Notes under the pieces: model-generated
Databases searched by the model: none
The model's input: only the letters and a program-made list of their open reading frames with translations
Told to the model about the DNA's origin: nothing
In this document: positions 1-7,386 of the stretch, piece after piece
Layout of the letters: every line of letters begins with the position of its first letter
How positions within the stretch are numbered: the stretch's first letter is position 1
Assembly: GCA_002389265.1 (NCBI GenBank)
Contig: DGOD01000314.1
Location: 1-12,968, forward strand
Origin: Gammaproteobacteria bacterium UBA4475
GTDB taxonomy: Bacteria; Pseudomonadota; Gammaproteobacteria; Pseudomonadales; Azotimanducaceae
DNA: 12,968 nt
Reading direction: 5' to 3'
Program-made: the position numbers and the translations under genes

Positions 1-10
1 AGCGGGTTAG

Positions 11-229
11 ATTGACGCGGGGCTAGATCCTCGCAGGCCAACGCTCGGATCGACACTTTACTATTATCTTACACCCCACAGTAGCGGCTCGGCTGCGTAC
101 AGCGACCACAAAGACCTCGCGGGCAAACTGCGCCAATTACGACCGGCCAGCCCAGAACTCTTCACGCTCGCGTTACAAAGCGTGTGCCAACTGAATATTT
201 TGAAAACACCCGATACACGCTTATCTTGA
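11..229 (+). other. Open frame without a start codon, possible gene remnant
   Basis: A frame of 72 codons runs from just after a TAG at 8-10 to a TGA at 227-229. Its codon use looks protein-like and the translation is not low complexity, ending in a plausible Leu/Arg-rich helical stretch. It has no ATG, GTG or TTG in its first 50 or so codons and no ribosome binding site, so it cannot be a normal intact gene. It could be the tail of a gene broken upstream of the window, or a chance open frame. I recognise no family. The rest of 1-279 shows nothing else I can support. Confidence 0.15.
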
Positions 230-279
230 GTGCTGACCAAACGAAAACATCCCCCGGTCGACGGTGCGGCTGTCTACGG

Positions 280-1086
280 TTAGGCCAAACGTTGGGCGTC
301 GTCATTGACGCGTAATAGCCAAGCGGTGATGTCATCGTGTTGTGGATGATCCCCTGAGAACAGTGCAATGTCTTTATAAATACTATCTAAAGCCTCACTG
401 GCGTTAGGACCGCTCCGACATTTTAGGCTTTGCTGTAGCCGTTCCATGCCGTAAAACGCCTGTTCGTTATTCTCGGCCTCGGTAAGTCCATCTGTGTAAG
501 CAAATAACGTTTCCCCCGGCATCAGCTCAAACACCGTAACGGGATACTCTACTTCTTCGATGATACCTAGAGCGATGCCGTGGTCCGCGGGCACACTAGA
601 GACACTGCCATCGGCAGCGCACAACAGTAGTGGCTCATGACCGGCAAGTGCAAGCTCTACTCTTAGGCCCCAAGGATCGATGATGGCGTAGGCAACCGTA
701 ATGAATAGCAACTGCGGATTCTGCCGTACCAGTTCGGCATTCGCTTCCATAAGGCATTGCCCCGGGTCTACATGACGAAGCGCTGCAGCACGGAGAGTGG
801 TTCGTGCAATGGCCATAAAAAACGCAGCTGGGATCCCTTTGCCGCTTACATCCGCAATGACAAGTCCAATTCGACCGTCAGGGAGCTCTATGAAATCGTA
901 GAAGTCACCGCTCATATGCCGTGCGGATTGCATTCGAGCGACGGCGGTAATGTTCAGCGCTTTAGGAAACTCGGTTGGCAAGATCGCTGCCTGCAGCTGT
1001 CGCGCACTCTCTATTTGCGGGTCCACGTCTTGAGCAGAAGGCGTACGGCTACTGGCCGTTGGGGTTGTAGATATCTGTGAATCCAT
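280..1086 (-). CDS. SpoIIE/RsbU-type PP2C serine phosphatase
   Basis: This 268-residue protein is a PP2C-fold protein phosphatase of the SpoIIE/RsbU class, the class that dephosphorylates STAS-domain anti-anti-sigma proteins in partner-switching systems. The catalytic domain fills residues 27-260. It opens with the linker motif QLQAAILP (30-37). The metal-binding acidic residues all appear present: GDFYDF with D61, DVSGKG with D79, YTDG with D199, and HDDIT with D251/D252. An AGHEPLLL block (148-155) replaces the family's usual AGHNPPLL. Only a short, Ser/Thr/Pro-rich N-terminus precedes it, so there is no fused receiver or sensor and its input must come from a partner. I chose the ATG at 1086. 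An upstream TTG at 1167 would extend the frame by 27 residues but would overlap the start of the divergent gene. Neither start has a clear Shine-Dalgarno sequence. By class its likely substrate is the STAS protein at 6585-6914; that link is inference. Confidence 0.9.
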   Translation of the reverse strand: MDSQISTTPTASSRTPSAQDVDPQIESARQLQAAILPTEFPKALNITAVARMQSARHMSGDFYDFIELPDGRIGLVIADVSGKGIPAAFFMAIARTTLRAAALRHVDPGQCLMEANAELVRQNPQLLFITVAYAIIDPWGLRVELALAGHEPLLLCAADGSVSSVPADHGIALGIIEEVEYPVTVFELMPGETLFAYTDGLTEAENNEQAFYGMERLQQSLKCRSGPNASEALDSIYKDIALFSGDHPQHDDITAWLLRVNDDAQRLA

Positions 1087-1166
1087 GGTTGATGCTGTAT
1101 TATCGGCGGGCACGGTCACAGATAGTAAAGAGCTACGTACTAACAATCTAGGGGGGGACGCAGCCA
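1087..1166. promoter_or_regulatory. Short divergent intergenic region
   Basis: Eighty bases separate the divergent phosphatase and kinase genes, so promoters for both must lie here or inside the neighbouring coding sequence. On the plus strand a G-rich Shine-Dalgarno sequence, AGGGGGGGA (1150-1158), sits 8 bases before the ATG at 1167 and supports that start. On the minus strand GATAAT lies about 12 bases before the phosphatase ATG. If that is a -10 box the message would be nearly leaderless, but no good -35 goes with it. The close divergence suggests the two genes could be co-regulated. Confidence 0.35.
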
Positions 1167-4049
1167 ATGGCCAAGCCAGAATTCGCTAAGCGCCTGTTGG
1201 ATTTGGTGGTCTTGGCTGACGATTCAGCTGAGCTCCGCCGTCAGAAGTCGGTGCTGTTGTTCGTACCCCTCATGCTGATCGTTATCACGGTTTTTATGGG
1301 CGCGGTGTATCTGCTGCTTGACATGCCCGGTTCAGCCGCGGTGCCGTTTACCTATGCCGCAGTGACGGCGGTGCTCTTAAGTAATTACATTCGCACTGGA
1401 CGGCGTCAATTACACCAATTTAGCCAGCTCATTATGATCATGCTACTCCCCACGTTGCTCATGTGGATGATGGGTGGCTTTGACGGCGGCAGCGCAATGA
1501 TTTTGTGGTCATTCCTGCCACCTATCGCGGCGGTGCTGTTGTTTAACGTAAAAAACGCCCAACGCTGGTTCTATGGATTCGCGCTACTGCTAGTGATCTC
1601 TGCGGTGTTAGATGAACAGCTCGCCCAAATGCCAATCATGATGCCCCATTGGACGAAGTCGTTATTTTATGTCATGAACATAGGCTTTGTGAGCGCTGGG
1701 TTGTTTGCCTTAATTGCCGGTGCAGTAACGGAAGAACGCGTCTCTAATGCGACATTGCGCCGAAAGCAGGCGCACTTGCGCCGAGTCCATAAGGACCTGA
1801 TACAAGCAAAAGAGCAGGCCGAGGTGGGCAGTCGCGCTAAAACCGAATTTTTGGCCAACATGAGCCACGAAATCCGCACGCCCATGAACGCCATCATAGG
1901 CTTGTGTGATCTCGTGTTGCGCAGTGAGTTAACCCCTAGGCAGCAAGATCAGCTTACAAAGGTCTATGTCTCGGCCAACAATTTGCTAACTATCATCAAC
2001 GACCTGCTCGATATCAGTAAGGTCGAAGCGGGCAAGATGAGGCTGACCCATGATACGGTCGATCTTGAGCGCTTGTTTTCTGATCTAGCTGCCAGTATGT
2101 CCACTGAGCTTGAAGCCAAGAACCTTGAGCTCTTGTTCAATATTGACCCAGCTGCACCGACTTTTGTCAGTGGCGATGCGCTGCGATTGAATCAAATTCT
2201 GCTGAATTTGGTGGGCAATGCTAAAAAATTTACGGAGTCGGGTGACATTGTTTTGTCACTTCGCACAATAGCAGAGCGTAATGGACGATCGCTGCTCCGC
2301 TTCAGTGTGAGAGACACCGGTATTGGTCTTACGGAAGAACAAATTGCACGCTTGTTTCAACCCTTCAGTCAAGCCGAGGAGGGCACCACGCGTAAGTACG
2401 GCGGTACTGGCCTGGGATTGGCGATATGCCGGCAGTTGGTGGAGCTCATGGAGGGCCGTATTTGGGTCGAAAGTGAATTCGGCAAGGGCAGCGAGTTTAT
2501 TTTTGAAGTGCCTTTTGTTGTCTTGCCACCCGGAGACGTCAATCACCGCTTGAGCAAAACCGCGTCGCATGACATGGCAGGTACGCGCGTTTTGATTGTG
2601 GACGATAATCCCAATGCGCGAGAAATCATAGCGGCGCAACTGACGCACTTTGAGCTTGAGGTAACCGTGTGTACGTCGGCCATGGAAGCCTTGTCTGAGG
2701 TGAAACGAGCGGATTCAGAGTTACCGTTTGATGTCATTTTGATGGACTACCGCATGCCCGATATGGACGGTTTATCGGCTTCGTCCGTGATCCGTAACGA
2801 CCTGTCATTAAACAAGACTCCCAAGATCGTTTTGGTGACCGCGGCTTCACGCCTGTTGGATGAGCAAGCCGATAAACAGGTGAGCATGGTGGATGACGTG
2901 CTCACCAAACCCGTCAATCCGTCGGCGCTATTAAATGCCATCATGAATGTCCTTACTGGCACTAAGAGCAAGTACCGCAATAAGAGTTTAGTGGAGCCCA
3001 AGATCAGTGAGAGAGACTTGGCACCCATTATGGGTGCTCGAATTTTACTGGTTGAAGATAACGCTATTAACCAAGATGTGGCCAAGGAGCTCCTTCGGCC
3101 GGGGCGCTTTTATCTGGATGTGGCCGAGGATGGTGTCAAGGCCGTGGAGATGGTTGCTCAGAATGCTTATGACTTGGTGCTGATGGACATTCATATGCCG
3201 CATATGGATGGCTACGAGGCGACGCGTAAGATTCGTGAGAGCGTTTCAGCTGAACAGCTACCGATCTTAGCGATCACAGCGAACGTGTACGACAGTGATA
3301 TTCAAAAGGCGTTAGAGACCGGTATGAACGCACACATTGGTAAGCCGGTGCAGTCAGAGATACTGTATTCCAAATTGCTGGAGTGGATTCCTGCGGGTGA
3401 ACGCGAACCCTGTGCCCTCGAGGAAGATAGCGTAGAGGACATGGACGAGATTAATTTACCCACTAATCTTGCGGGCTGCGATATTGGTAAAGCACTTATT
3501 AATGTCAAGGGAAATCGCGCGTTTTTGCAGAAACTCCTTTTAGATTTTCTCGATGATCATGGCGATGAGCTCTCGGTGATCAACGCGGCGATTGCCCGCG
3601 GTGATTACGCGTGGGCTCAGCGTTCGGTGCATACCCTTAAGTCGGTATTGGGCACCATGGGGGCGTTCGCGTTGCATCGCTTGGCCGCGTCTCTAGAAAC
3701 GTCATTAAAGGCCCATGCGCTGTCAACGGCAACAGACCTTTTAGATGAATTTAGCTTAGCCTACCAAGTGTTGGTGTCGGCCTTGTCTGATTGGCGTCAA
3801 ACGCAGTTTGGTAATGTGGTCGGCGAGCCTGAGGGTGAGCGCGACGTGCTCAGGGCAAAAGCGTTGCTTGAGGAATTAGTAGATCTGATTGCTGGCTTTA
3901 ATCCTCGGGCCGAAGAATGCGCGCAGGCCTTGTTGGGCGTTTTGCCAGGAGATGAGTTGGCGCAAAGGTTATACAAGAGTTGCAAGCAATTTGACTTTAT
4001 TTCAGCCGAGCAGCATCTCAGTGCCTTGAGAGAGGACTTGTCTGCATGA
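1167..4049 (+). CDS. Membrane hybrid histidine kinase (HisKA-HATPase-REC-REC-HPt)
   Basis: This 960-residue tripartite sensor kinase has a BarA-like domain order but a different sensor. About six hydrophobic segments lie between residues 29 and 187, with no large periplasmic loop. A charged, coiled-coil-like linker (190-225) leads to the HisKA H-box [10 protein letters not shown], with the phospho-accepting His at H234. The ATPase domain has N-box N351, G1 box DTGIGL from D383 and GTGLGL at 413-418, so it looks active. Receiver 1 has D479/D480, D527 and K581; receiver 2 has E630/D631, D674 and K726. Both acidic pockets look complete. An HPt domain carries H822 in HTLKS. About 85 further residues follow, ending in a helical leucine-rich tail. 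The inferred relay is H234 to D674 (or D527) to H822, then to D58 of the next protein, whose gene overlaps this one in an ATGA. The stimulus is unknown. Confidence 0.92.
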   Translation: MAKPEFAKRLLDLVVLADDSAELRRQKSVLLFVPLMLIVITVFMGAVYLLLDMPGSAAVPFTYAAVTAVLLSNYIRTGRRQLHQFSQLIMIMLLPTLLMWMMGGFDGGSAMILWSFLPPIAAVLLFNVKNAQRWFYGFALLLVISAVLDEQLAQMPIMMPHWTKSLFYVMNIGFVSAGLFALIAGAVTEERVSNATLRRKQAHLRRVHKDLIQAKEQAEVGSRAKTEFLANMSHEIRTPMNAIIGLCDLVLRSELTPRQQDQLTKVYVSANNLLTIINDLLDISKVEAGKMRLTHDTVDLERLFSDLAASMSTELEAKNLELLFNIDPAAPTFVSGDALRLNQILLNLVGNAKKFTESGDIVLSLRTIAERNGRSLLRFSVRDTGIGLTEEQIARLFQPFSQAEEGTTRKYGGTGLGLAICRQLVELMEGRIWVESEFGKGSEFIFEVPFVVLPPGDVNHRLSKTASHDMAGTRVLIVDDNPNAREIIAAQLTHFELEVTVCTSAMEALSEVKRADSELPFDVILMDYRMPDMDGLSASSVIRNDLSLNKTPKIVLVTAASRLLDEQADKQVSMVDDVLTKPVNPSALLNAIMNVLTGTKSKYRNKSLVEPKISERDLAPIMGARILLVEDNAINQDVAKELLRPGRFYLDVAEDGVKAVEMVAQNAYDLVLMDIHMPHMDGYEATRKIRESVSAEQLPILAITANVYDSDIQKALETGMNAHIGKPVQSEILYSKLLEWIPAGEREPCALEEDSVEDMDEINLPTNLAGCDIGKALINVKGNRAFLQKLLLDFLDDHGDELSVINAAIARGDYAWAQRSVHTLKSVLGTMGAFALHRLAASLETSLKAHALSTATDLLDEFSLAYQVLVSALSDWRQTQFGNVVGEPEGERDVLRAKALLEELVDLIAGFNPRAEECAQALLGVLPGDELAQRLYKSCKQFDFISAEQHLSALREDLSA

Positions 4050-4993
4050 CCGATAGCGTGCGTATGAAACCCAAAATTCTGGTGGTCGATGACGATCGCC
4101 TCAATATCAATACCCTTATTGAGCTGTTGGGTGACCAGTATGAGATCGTGGTAGCAATTAACGGTGCTATGGGCATTGCTGCGGCTGAAAAAACCCAGCC
4201 TCAACTTATATTGCTCGATATCACCATGCCCGACATGAATGGCTATGAGGTGCTGGAGGTTCTAAAGTCGAGAGAGGCTACCGGTGAAATCCCTGTTATT
4301 TTTATCACGGGCCTAGACAGCGCCGAGGATGAAGCTAAAGGTCTCAACTTGGGTGCGGCGGACTACATTTCCAAACCCTTTCAATCGACGGTGGTGACCG
4401 CTCGAGTAGGTACGCAGATTCGTTTAAAGCAGCAGGCTGATCAGCTGGCCGCCTGGTCTATGTTGGATAGCTTGACCGGTCTAACTAACGCTCGGGCCTT
4501 TGAAGAGCAAGTCGACGCACTAATAAGTGAGGCGCAAACTCAGCAATCGAGTTTGGCGCTGCTGCTCGTGAGGATCGATTTTTTTAGTCGCTTTGATGAC
4601 TTTTATGGCCAGTCGGCCGGTGATGAGCTGGTGCTGAAAGTCGCTGGCGCAGTAGAGGCGATCGGTGTGGAGCAAGGTTATAAACTGGCTCGACAGGATC
4701 AGAGCACATTTGTTCTGGCGGGATTGAGCAGCGGTGAGGATGAGCTACTGGCGCTAGCAGAGGACCTGCGAAGTGCAGTAGCGGCACTGCACGTTGCCCA
4801 TGTGGCCTCCCCACGTGGCGCCGAGATTACTTTGAGTTGCGGTGGGATGCTTGGCATCCCCAGTCGTATGTCGCGCGCGGAGCAATATTTTCAGTTGGCG
4901 GAAAGCAGTCTCAGGCTGGTTGAACGACAGGGGGGGAATGGCGTGCACCTAATGCGCTCTGGGCGTCGCACCTATTGGGATAGATTGGGCTAG
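4046..4993 (+). CDS. Response regulator with REC and degenerate GGDEF domains
   Basis: This 315-residue protein has an N-terminal receiver domain (8-125) with acidic residues D15-D17, phospho-acceptor D58 in [12 protein letters not shown]88 and K110 in the SKPF motif, so it should be phosphorylatable. A GGDEF-fold domain follows (138-305) and is recognisable by [12 protein letters not shown] (141-152) and a [10 protein letters not shown] segment (187-196). The active-site loop that should read GGDEF reads DQSTF (218-222), and I see no RxxD inhibitory site just before it. The domain therefore probably cannot make cyclic di-GMP and may act in binding or protein contact. The gene starts in a 4-base ATGA overlap with the hybrid kinase, so it is translationally coupled and is the obvious relay output. 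An alternative start is the ATG at 4064. No DNA-binding domain is present. Confidence 0.88.
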   Translation: MTDSVRMKPKILVVDDDRLNINTLIELLGDQYEIVVAINGAMGIAAAEKTQPQLILLDITMPDMNGYEVLEVLKSREATGEIPVIFITGLDSAEDEAKGLNLGAADYISKPFQSTVVTARVGTQIRLKQQADQLAAWSMLDSLTGLTNARAFEEQVDALISEAQTQQSSLALLLVRIDFFSRFDDFYGQSAGDELVLKVAGAVEAIGVEQGYKLARQDQSTFVLAGLSSGEDELLALAEDLRSAVAALHVAHVASPRGAEITLSCGGMLGIPSRMSRAEQYFQLAESSLRLVERQGGNGVHLMRSGRRTYWDRLG

Positions 4994-5238
4994 CTAATCG
5001 TCGGGGGATACCGAGCGGGTTGTGCCTTGATATAAAATTTCATCTTAAAAGTGGAGAGGGGAACTTCGTCGGCCGTCTAAGTATCCGCGGCAAAATGGAT
5101 AGGCGCATCGAATGTATGAGTGAGATCCACTGCCCGGCAACCCTCAAAGGGGTTTGCTGACACAGCGAGACTCAAAGATACCACTGCAGAAGCACTACAG
5201 AAGAATTATAATCCTTGCATTGGGAGGACTGGGGCAAT
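4994..5238. other. Non-coding gap before the DM13 gene
   Basis: These 245 bases contain no supported gene. They hold an imperfect hairpin, GCAACCC (5137-5143) against GGGTTTGC (5150-5157) with one bulged T. No T-run follows it, so I do not call it an intrinsic terminator. The right end carries the promoter-like element listed separately. Confidence 0.5.
5186..5216 (+). promoter_or_regulatory. Candidate promoter element upstream of the DM13 gene
   Basis: A perfect TATAAT (5207-5212) lies 26 bases before the DM13 ATG, which would leave a leader of about 20 bases containing the Shine-Dalgarno GGGAGGA (5222-5228). The sequence at the -35 distance (CTGCAG or similar) is a poor sigma-70 match. The block GCAGA, GCACT, AC, GAAGAAT, then TCCTT recurs in the same order upstream of the GPP34 operon (5809-5843). 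This could mark an activator site or a shared non-housekeeping promoter. Confidence 0.4.
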
Positions 5239-5709
5239 ATGAAAAAACTAGTACTGGCGGCCACGCATCTTGGAGCAGCTTTAGCGGGATTTGCCGCGGG
5301 AATTTACCTCTTGCCCATACTCATCGCACCCGAAGCGCCCGATATCACCGCTATTGAATCAGCGCAGACCAGCGGCCCCCGTTTTGAGGCGCGCTTCGAT
5401 AGAGATAGAGAAGACAGTGACCTATTCCACTGGGGTGAAGGTGTTATTAAAATTTTTGACGATGTCATTGTTTTTGAAGGGGAAATGGCTCCCGGACCTG
5501 ATTATCGGCTGTATTTGACGCCAGAGTATGTGGAGACCGAGGACGCATTTTGGCAAATCAAAGACCAGTCGACACAAGTTGGATTAATCAACACCTTCGA
5601 CGGGTTTGTTTTGGAAAATCTATCCACTCTGGATAATGCTGAATTCAGCTCTGTTGTCGTTTGGTGCGAGCGCTTTTCACAATTCATAACCTCCGCAAAA
5701 TTCCGCTAA
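5239..5709 (+). CDS. Membrane-anchored DM13-domain protein
   Basis: The 156-residue product starts with a hydrophobic segment (about residues 3-31) that could be a signal anchor or uncleaved signal peptide. There is no lipobox. The rest matches the DM13 pattern: a HWGEGVIKIFDD start (about 61-72), the PGPDYRLYLTP core (about 83-93), a central aromatic region, and the closing VVWCERF with Cys143, then a short beta strand ending in AKFR. DM13 domains are small extracytoplasmic beta-rich domains; a redox role through the conserved Cys has been proposed for the family but is not shown here. I chose the ATG at 5239 because a strong Shine-Dalgarno (5222-5228) precedes it. The frame is open upstream to an ATG at 5215, which lacks one. 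The gene stands alone, about 200 bases before the GPP34 operon, with a similar element upstream of each. Confidence 0.82.
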   Translation: MKKLVLAATHLGAALAGFAAGIYLLPILIAPEAPDITAIESAQTSGPRFEARFDRDREDSDLFHWGEGVIKIFDDVIVFEGEMAPGPDYRLYLTPEYVETEDAFWQIKDQSTQVGLINTFDGFVLENLSTLDNAEFSSVVVWCERFSQFITSAKFR

Positions 5710-5808
5710 GTTCGGAAAAGCGTCAGCTCTAAGCCGTCCAATAAACAGAACCAGCGGGGGTTGGAAGCGTTGCTTGAGCCAATCGTAGACTACCCTTAGA
5801 AAAGTCAT

Positions 5809-5843
5809 GCAGAGCACTTACCGAAGAATGACTGCTATTCCTT
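5809..5843 (+). promoter_or_regulatory. Second copy of the shared upstream element
   Basis: In the 196-base gap between the DM13 and GPP34 genes, the blocks GCAGA, GCACT, AC, GAAGAAT and TCCTT occur in the same order and nearly the same spacing as at 5186-5216. The differences are single-base shifts and a central stretch four bases longer. A TATT (5836-5839) stands where the first copy has TATAAT. The GPP34 start is about 60 bases further on. The rest of this gap shows a weak TTCCG/CGGAA inverted repeat right at the DM13 stop (5701-5717) and nothing else. Confidence 0.35.
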
Positions 5844-5905
5844 CAAAGACTGGTCAAACCTCGATTTTCACCGCACAATAACGCGCCATTGTAAGGAGAT
5901 TGCAG

Positions 5906-6565
5906 ATGCTGTCATTGCACCAAGAGATGCTTCTACTTGCCGTAGATGACGACGGCGATATTGAATTTACCGCTGGGACATCGACCTTCCGTCTTGCTTT
6001 CGTTGGCGCTTGTCTTATTGAGCTTGCGCTCAAAGATAAGATCGAAGTCGATCCGGAAGAAGTCCGAGTGATATCACGTGATGTCGATAATGACGCCACG
6101 CTGAACTTGGTTATGAAGCGCTTGTGTGAGCACAGTACGCCACAGCGTCTTGGGTTTTGGTTGTCGCACTTGCAAGCAGACGTTCAGGAAATTACTCGGT
6201 TGACGCTTATGTCTCTATGCGATCAAGGTATTCTGAAGTCAGAGGAAAGTCGGTTTTTGTGGGTGCTGTCCTCAAGAAAATATCCTGTCATAGACGGTAC
6301 GGAGCAGAAAGAAGCCAAGTTGCGCATCATGGAAACACTCCTTGGCGACTCGATACCCTCTACAGAAGATTCTGTACTCATTGGGCTTGCACGCGCTGGT
6401 GGGTTGTTAGAGGCCTTCTTATCTAGGAAGGAGATAGTGCGTCTAGAGGGTCGATTAGAGCAAGTCAGTAATCTCGAGTTAACAGCGGGCTTGGTGGAGC
6501 TCGCCATTCAAGAAGAGCAAGAAGCAATTGCGCGAGCCATGTTGGTAAGCTCCTATCCCATTTGA
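5906..6565 (+). CDS. GPP34 (GOLPH3/Vps74-like) family protein
   Basis: This 219-residue protein matches the GPP34 family along its length. The best evidence is the opening LSLHQEMLLLAVDDDG (residues 2-17) and, after a short beta insert, LAFVGACLIELALKDKIEVD, which closely parallels the start of eukaryotic GOLPH3. A segment with WLSHLQADVQEITRLTLMSLCDQGIL, then a RKYPVIDG loop and helical C-terminal repeats complete the family pattern. In eukaryotes the family binds phosphatidylinositol-4-phosphate at the Golgi and acts in glycosyltransferase retention; the role of bacterial members is essentially unknown. There is no signal peptide or membrane segment, so it should be cytosolic or peripheral. 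The start at 5906 is set by AAGGAGA (5893-5899) with a 6-base spacer. It is the first gene of the operon with STAS, kinase and permease, 19 bases before the STAS gene, so a link to partner switching is likely by context only. Confidence 0.85.
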   Translation: MLSLHQEMLLLAVDDDGDIEFTAGTSTFRLAFVGACLIELALKDKIEVDPEEVRVISRDVDNDATLNLVMKRLCEHSTPQRLGFWLSHLQADVQEITRLTLMSLCDQGILKSEESRFLWVLSSRKYPVIDGTEQKEAKLRIMETLLGDSIPSTEDSVLIGLARAGGLLEAFLSRKEIVRLEGRLEQVSNLELTAGLVELAIQEEQEAIARAMLVSSYPI

Positions 6566-6584
6566 ATCTGAGGTTGAGGAAATT

Positions 6585-6914
6585 ATGGAAATTACGAAAA
6601 AAGAACAAGGTGGCATCATAGTTATCAGTTTTTGCGGCCGTCTCGGTTTTGACGAAGCCTCAGAAGCTCAAGCCGTCATCGAATCTGCAATCTCCGAGTG
6701 CCAGAGCGGTGTAGTCGTTGATTGTGGTTCGCTCGACTATGTCTCGTCAGCTGGACTGCGTGCGTTTCTAGTTGGTGCAAAAGCTGCTGAAACAAAAGGC
6801 GTCTCGTTCAGGGCCTGCGCTCTTGATGAAAACGTCGAATCCGTTTTCACCATTAGTGGCTTTGACCGAATCATATCCCTCCATGCAACGCTTGAGGATG
6901 CCCTAGGGCAATAG
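6585..6914 (+). CDS. STAS-domain anti-anti-sigma-type protein (SpoIIAA/RsbV-like)
   Basis: This is a single 109-residue STAS domain, the normal size for the family. It has the hallmark DYVSSAGLRAFL loop (51-62). By alignment with SpoIIAA the regulatory phosphoserine is S55, followed by the conserved Gly-Leu pair. In partner switching the unphosphorylated STAS protein binds an RsbW-type kinase and frees that kinase's other client; the kinase inactivates it by phosphorylation and a PP2C phosphatase restores it. Here the kinase gene follows by 10 bases and a SpoIIE-type phosphatase lies at 280-1086, so all three partners are in one window. A TGAGGA Shine-Dalgarno (6575-6580) precedes the ATG with a 4-base spacer, as in the permease gene. 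Its final partner is open, because no sigma factor is encoded nearby. Confidence 0.92.
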   Translation: MEITKKEQGGIIVISFCGRLGFDEASEAQAVIESAISECQSGVVVDCGSLDYVSSAGLRAFLVGAKAAETKGVSFRACALDENVESVFTISGFDRIISLHATLEDALGQ

Positions 6915-6924
6915 CCAGCTTCCC

Positions 6925-7371
6925 ATGGCGTCCTTGCAACTCACAGGGGTCACATCAGAACTCGTAAAAGCACAGCGGTTTCTTGCGCGATGGTGGGCTG
7001 ACAATCGCTTGAGTGACGCCGAGCGATTCCCGTTTGATCTTGCATTGGAAGAGCTCTTTGTAAACGTAGCGAGCTATGGGTGTGACGAGGCCGGGACGCC
7101 ATGTCGTGTTGAGCTTGCCTTAGCACAAAAAGCGAATATGACTGAAAGTAGCGAGGAAACCTCTTTCGGTACTGTATGCCTCGTCATTCGCGATAATGGC
7201 CCCGCCTTTAATCCAGTCGCTAGGGAGACTCCAGATTTAGACGGAGCGATACAAATGAGAGAAATTGGTGGACTGGGAATACACCTGACTCGCTCAGTCA
7301 TGGATACTATCGACTACGAATATAAAGACGGACACAACCAGGTTTCTGTCGCAAAAAAAATAAGCACCTAA
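6925..7371 (+). CDS. RsbW/SpoIIAB-type anti-sigma serine kinase
   Basis: This 148-residue protein is a HATPase-fold serine kinase of the anti-sigma type. The N-box LALEELFVN has E42, E43 and the Mg-ligand Asn N47. The G1 box is RDNGPAFNP with D90. The G2 box is GGLGIHLTRSVMD (115-127), after which a TIDYEYKDGHNQ segment ends the fold. All ATP-binding motifs are intact, so it should be active and is expected to phosphorylate the STAS protein encoded just upstream. No good Shine-Dalgarno precedes the ATG; translation probably depends on coupling to the STAS gene that ends 10 bases earlier. An A8 run (7353-7360) lies near the end of the gene, but slippage there would alter only the last few residues. 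Known family members hold a sigma factor or another output protein. None is encoded in this window, and the next gene carries a decayed copy of this domain. Confidence 0.92.
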   Translation: MASLQLTGVTSELVKAQRFLARWWADNRLSDAERFPFDLALEELFVNVASYGCDEAGTPCRVELALAQKANMTESSEETSFGTVCLVIRDNGPAFNPVARETPDLDGAIQMREIGGLGIHLTRSVMDTIDYEYKDGHNQVSVAKKIST

Positions 7372-7386
7372 AATTCTGAGGACACA

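Noticed and set aside
1087..1167. TTG start at 1167 for the phosphatase, adding 27 residues
   Set aside because: It would overlap the divergent kinase start, has no Shine-Dalgarno, and the added residues show no domain signal. The ATG at 1086 is preferred, though it also lacks a clear ribosome site.
2256..2648. 130-codon frame on the minus strand inside the hybrid kinase
   Set aside because: It lies entirely within strongly conserved kinase coding sequence on the other strand and has no family resemblance. It is an antisense shadow.
5137..5157. Hairpin as an intrinsic terminator of the kinase-regulator operon
   Set aside because: The stem has a bulge, no T-run follows on either strand, and it is over 140 bases past the stop codon.
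7353..7360. A8 run near the end of the RsbW-type kinase as a programmed slippage site
   Set aside because: Slippage in either direction only changes or removes the last few residues and does not fuse the kinase to the permease. It is a simple homopolymer.
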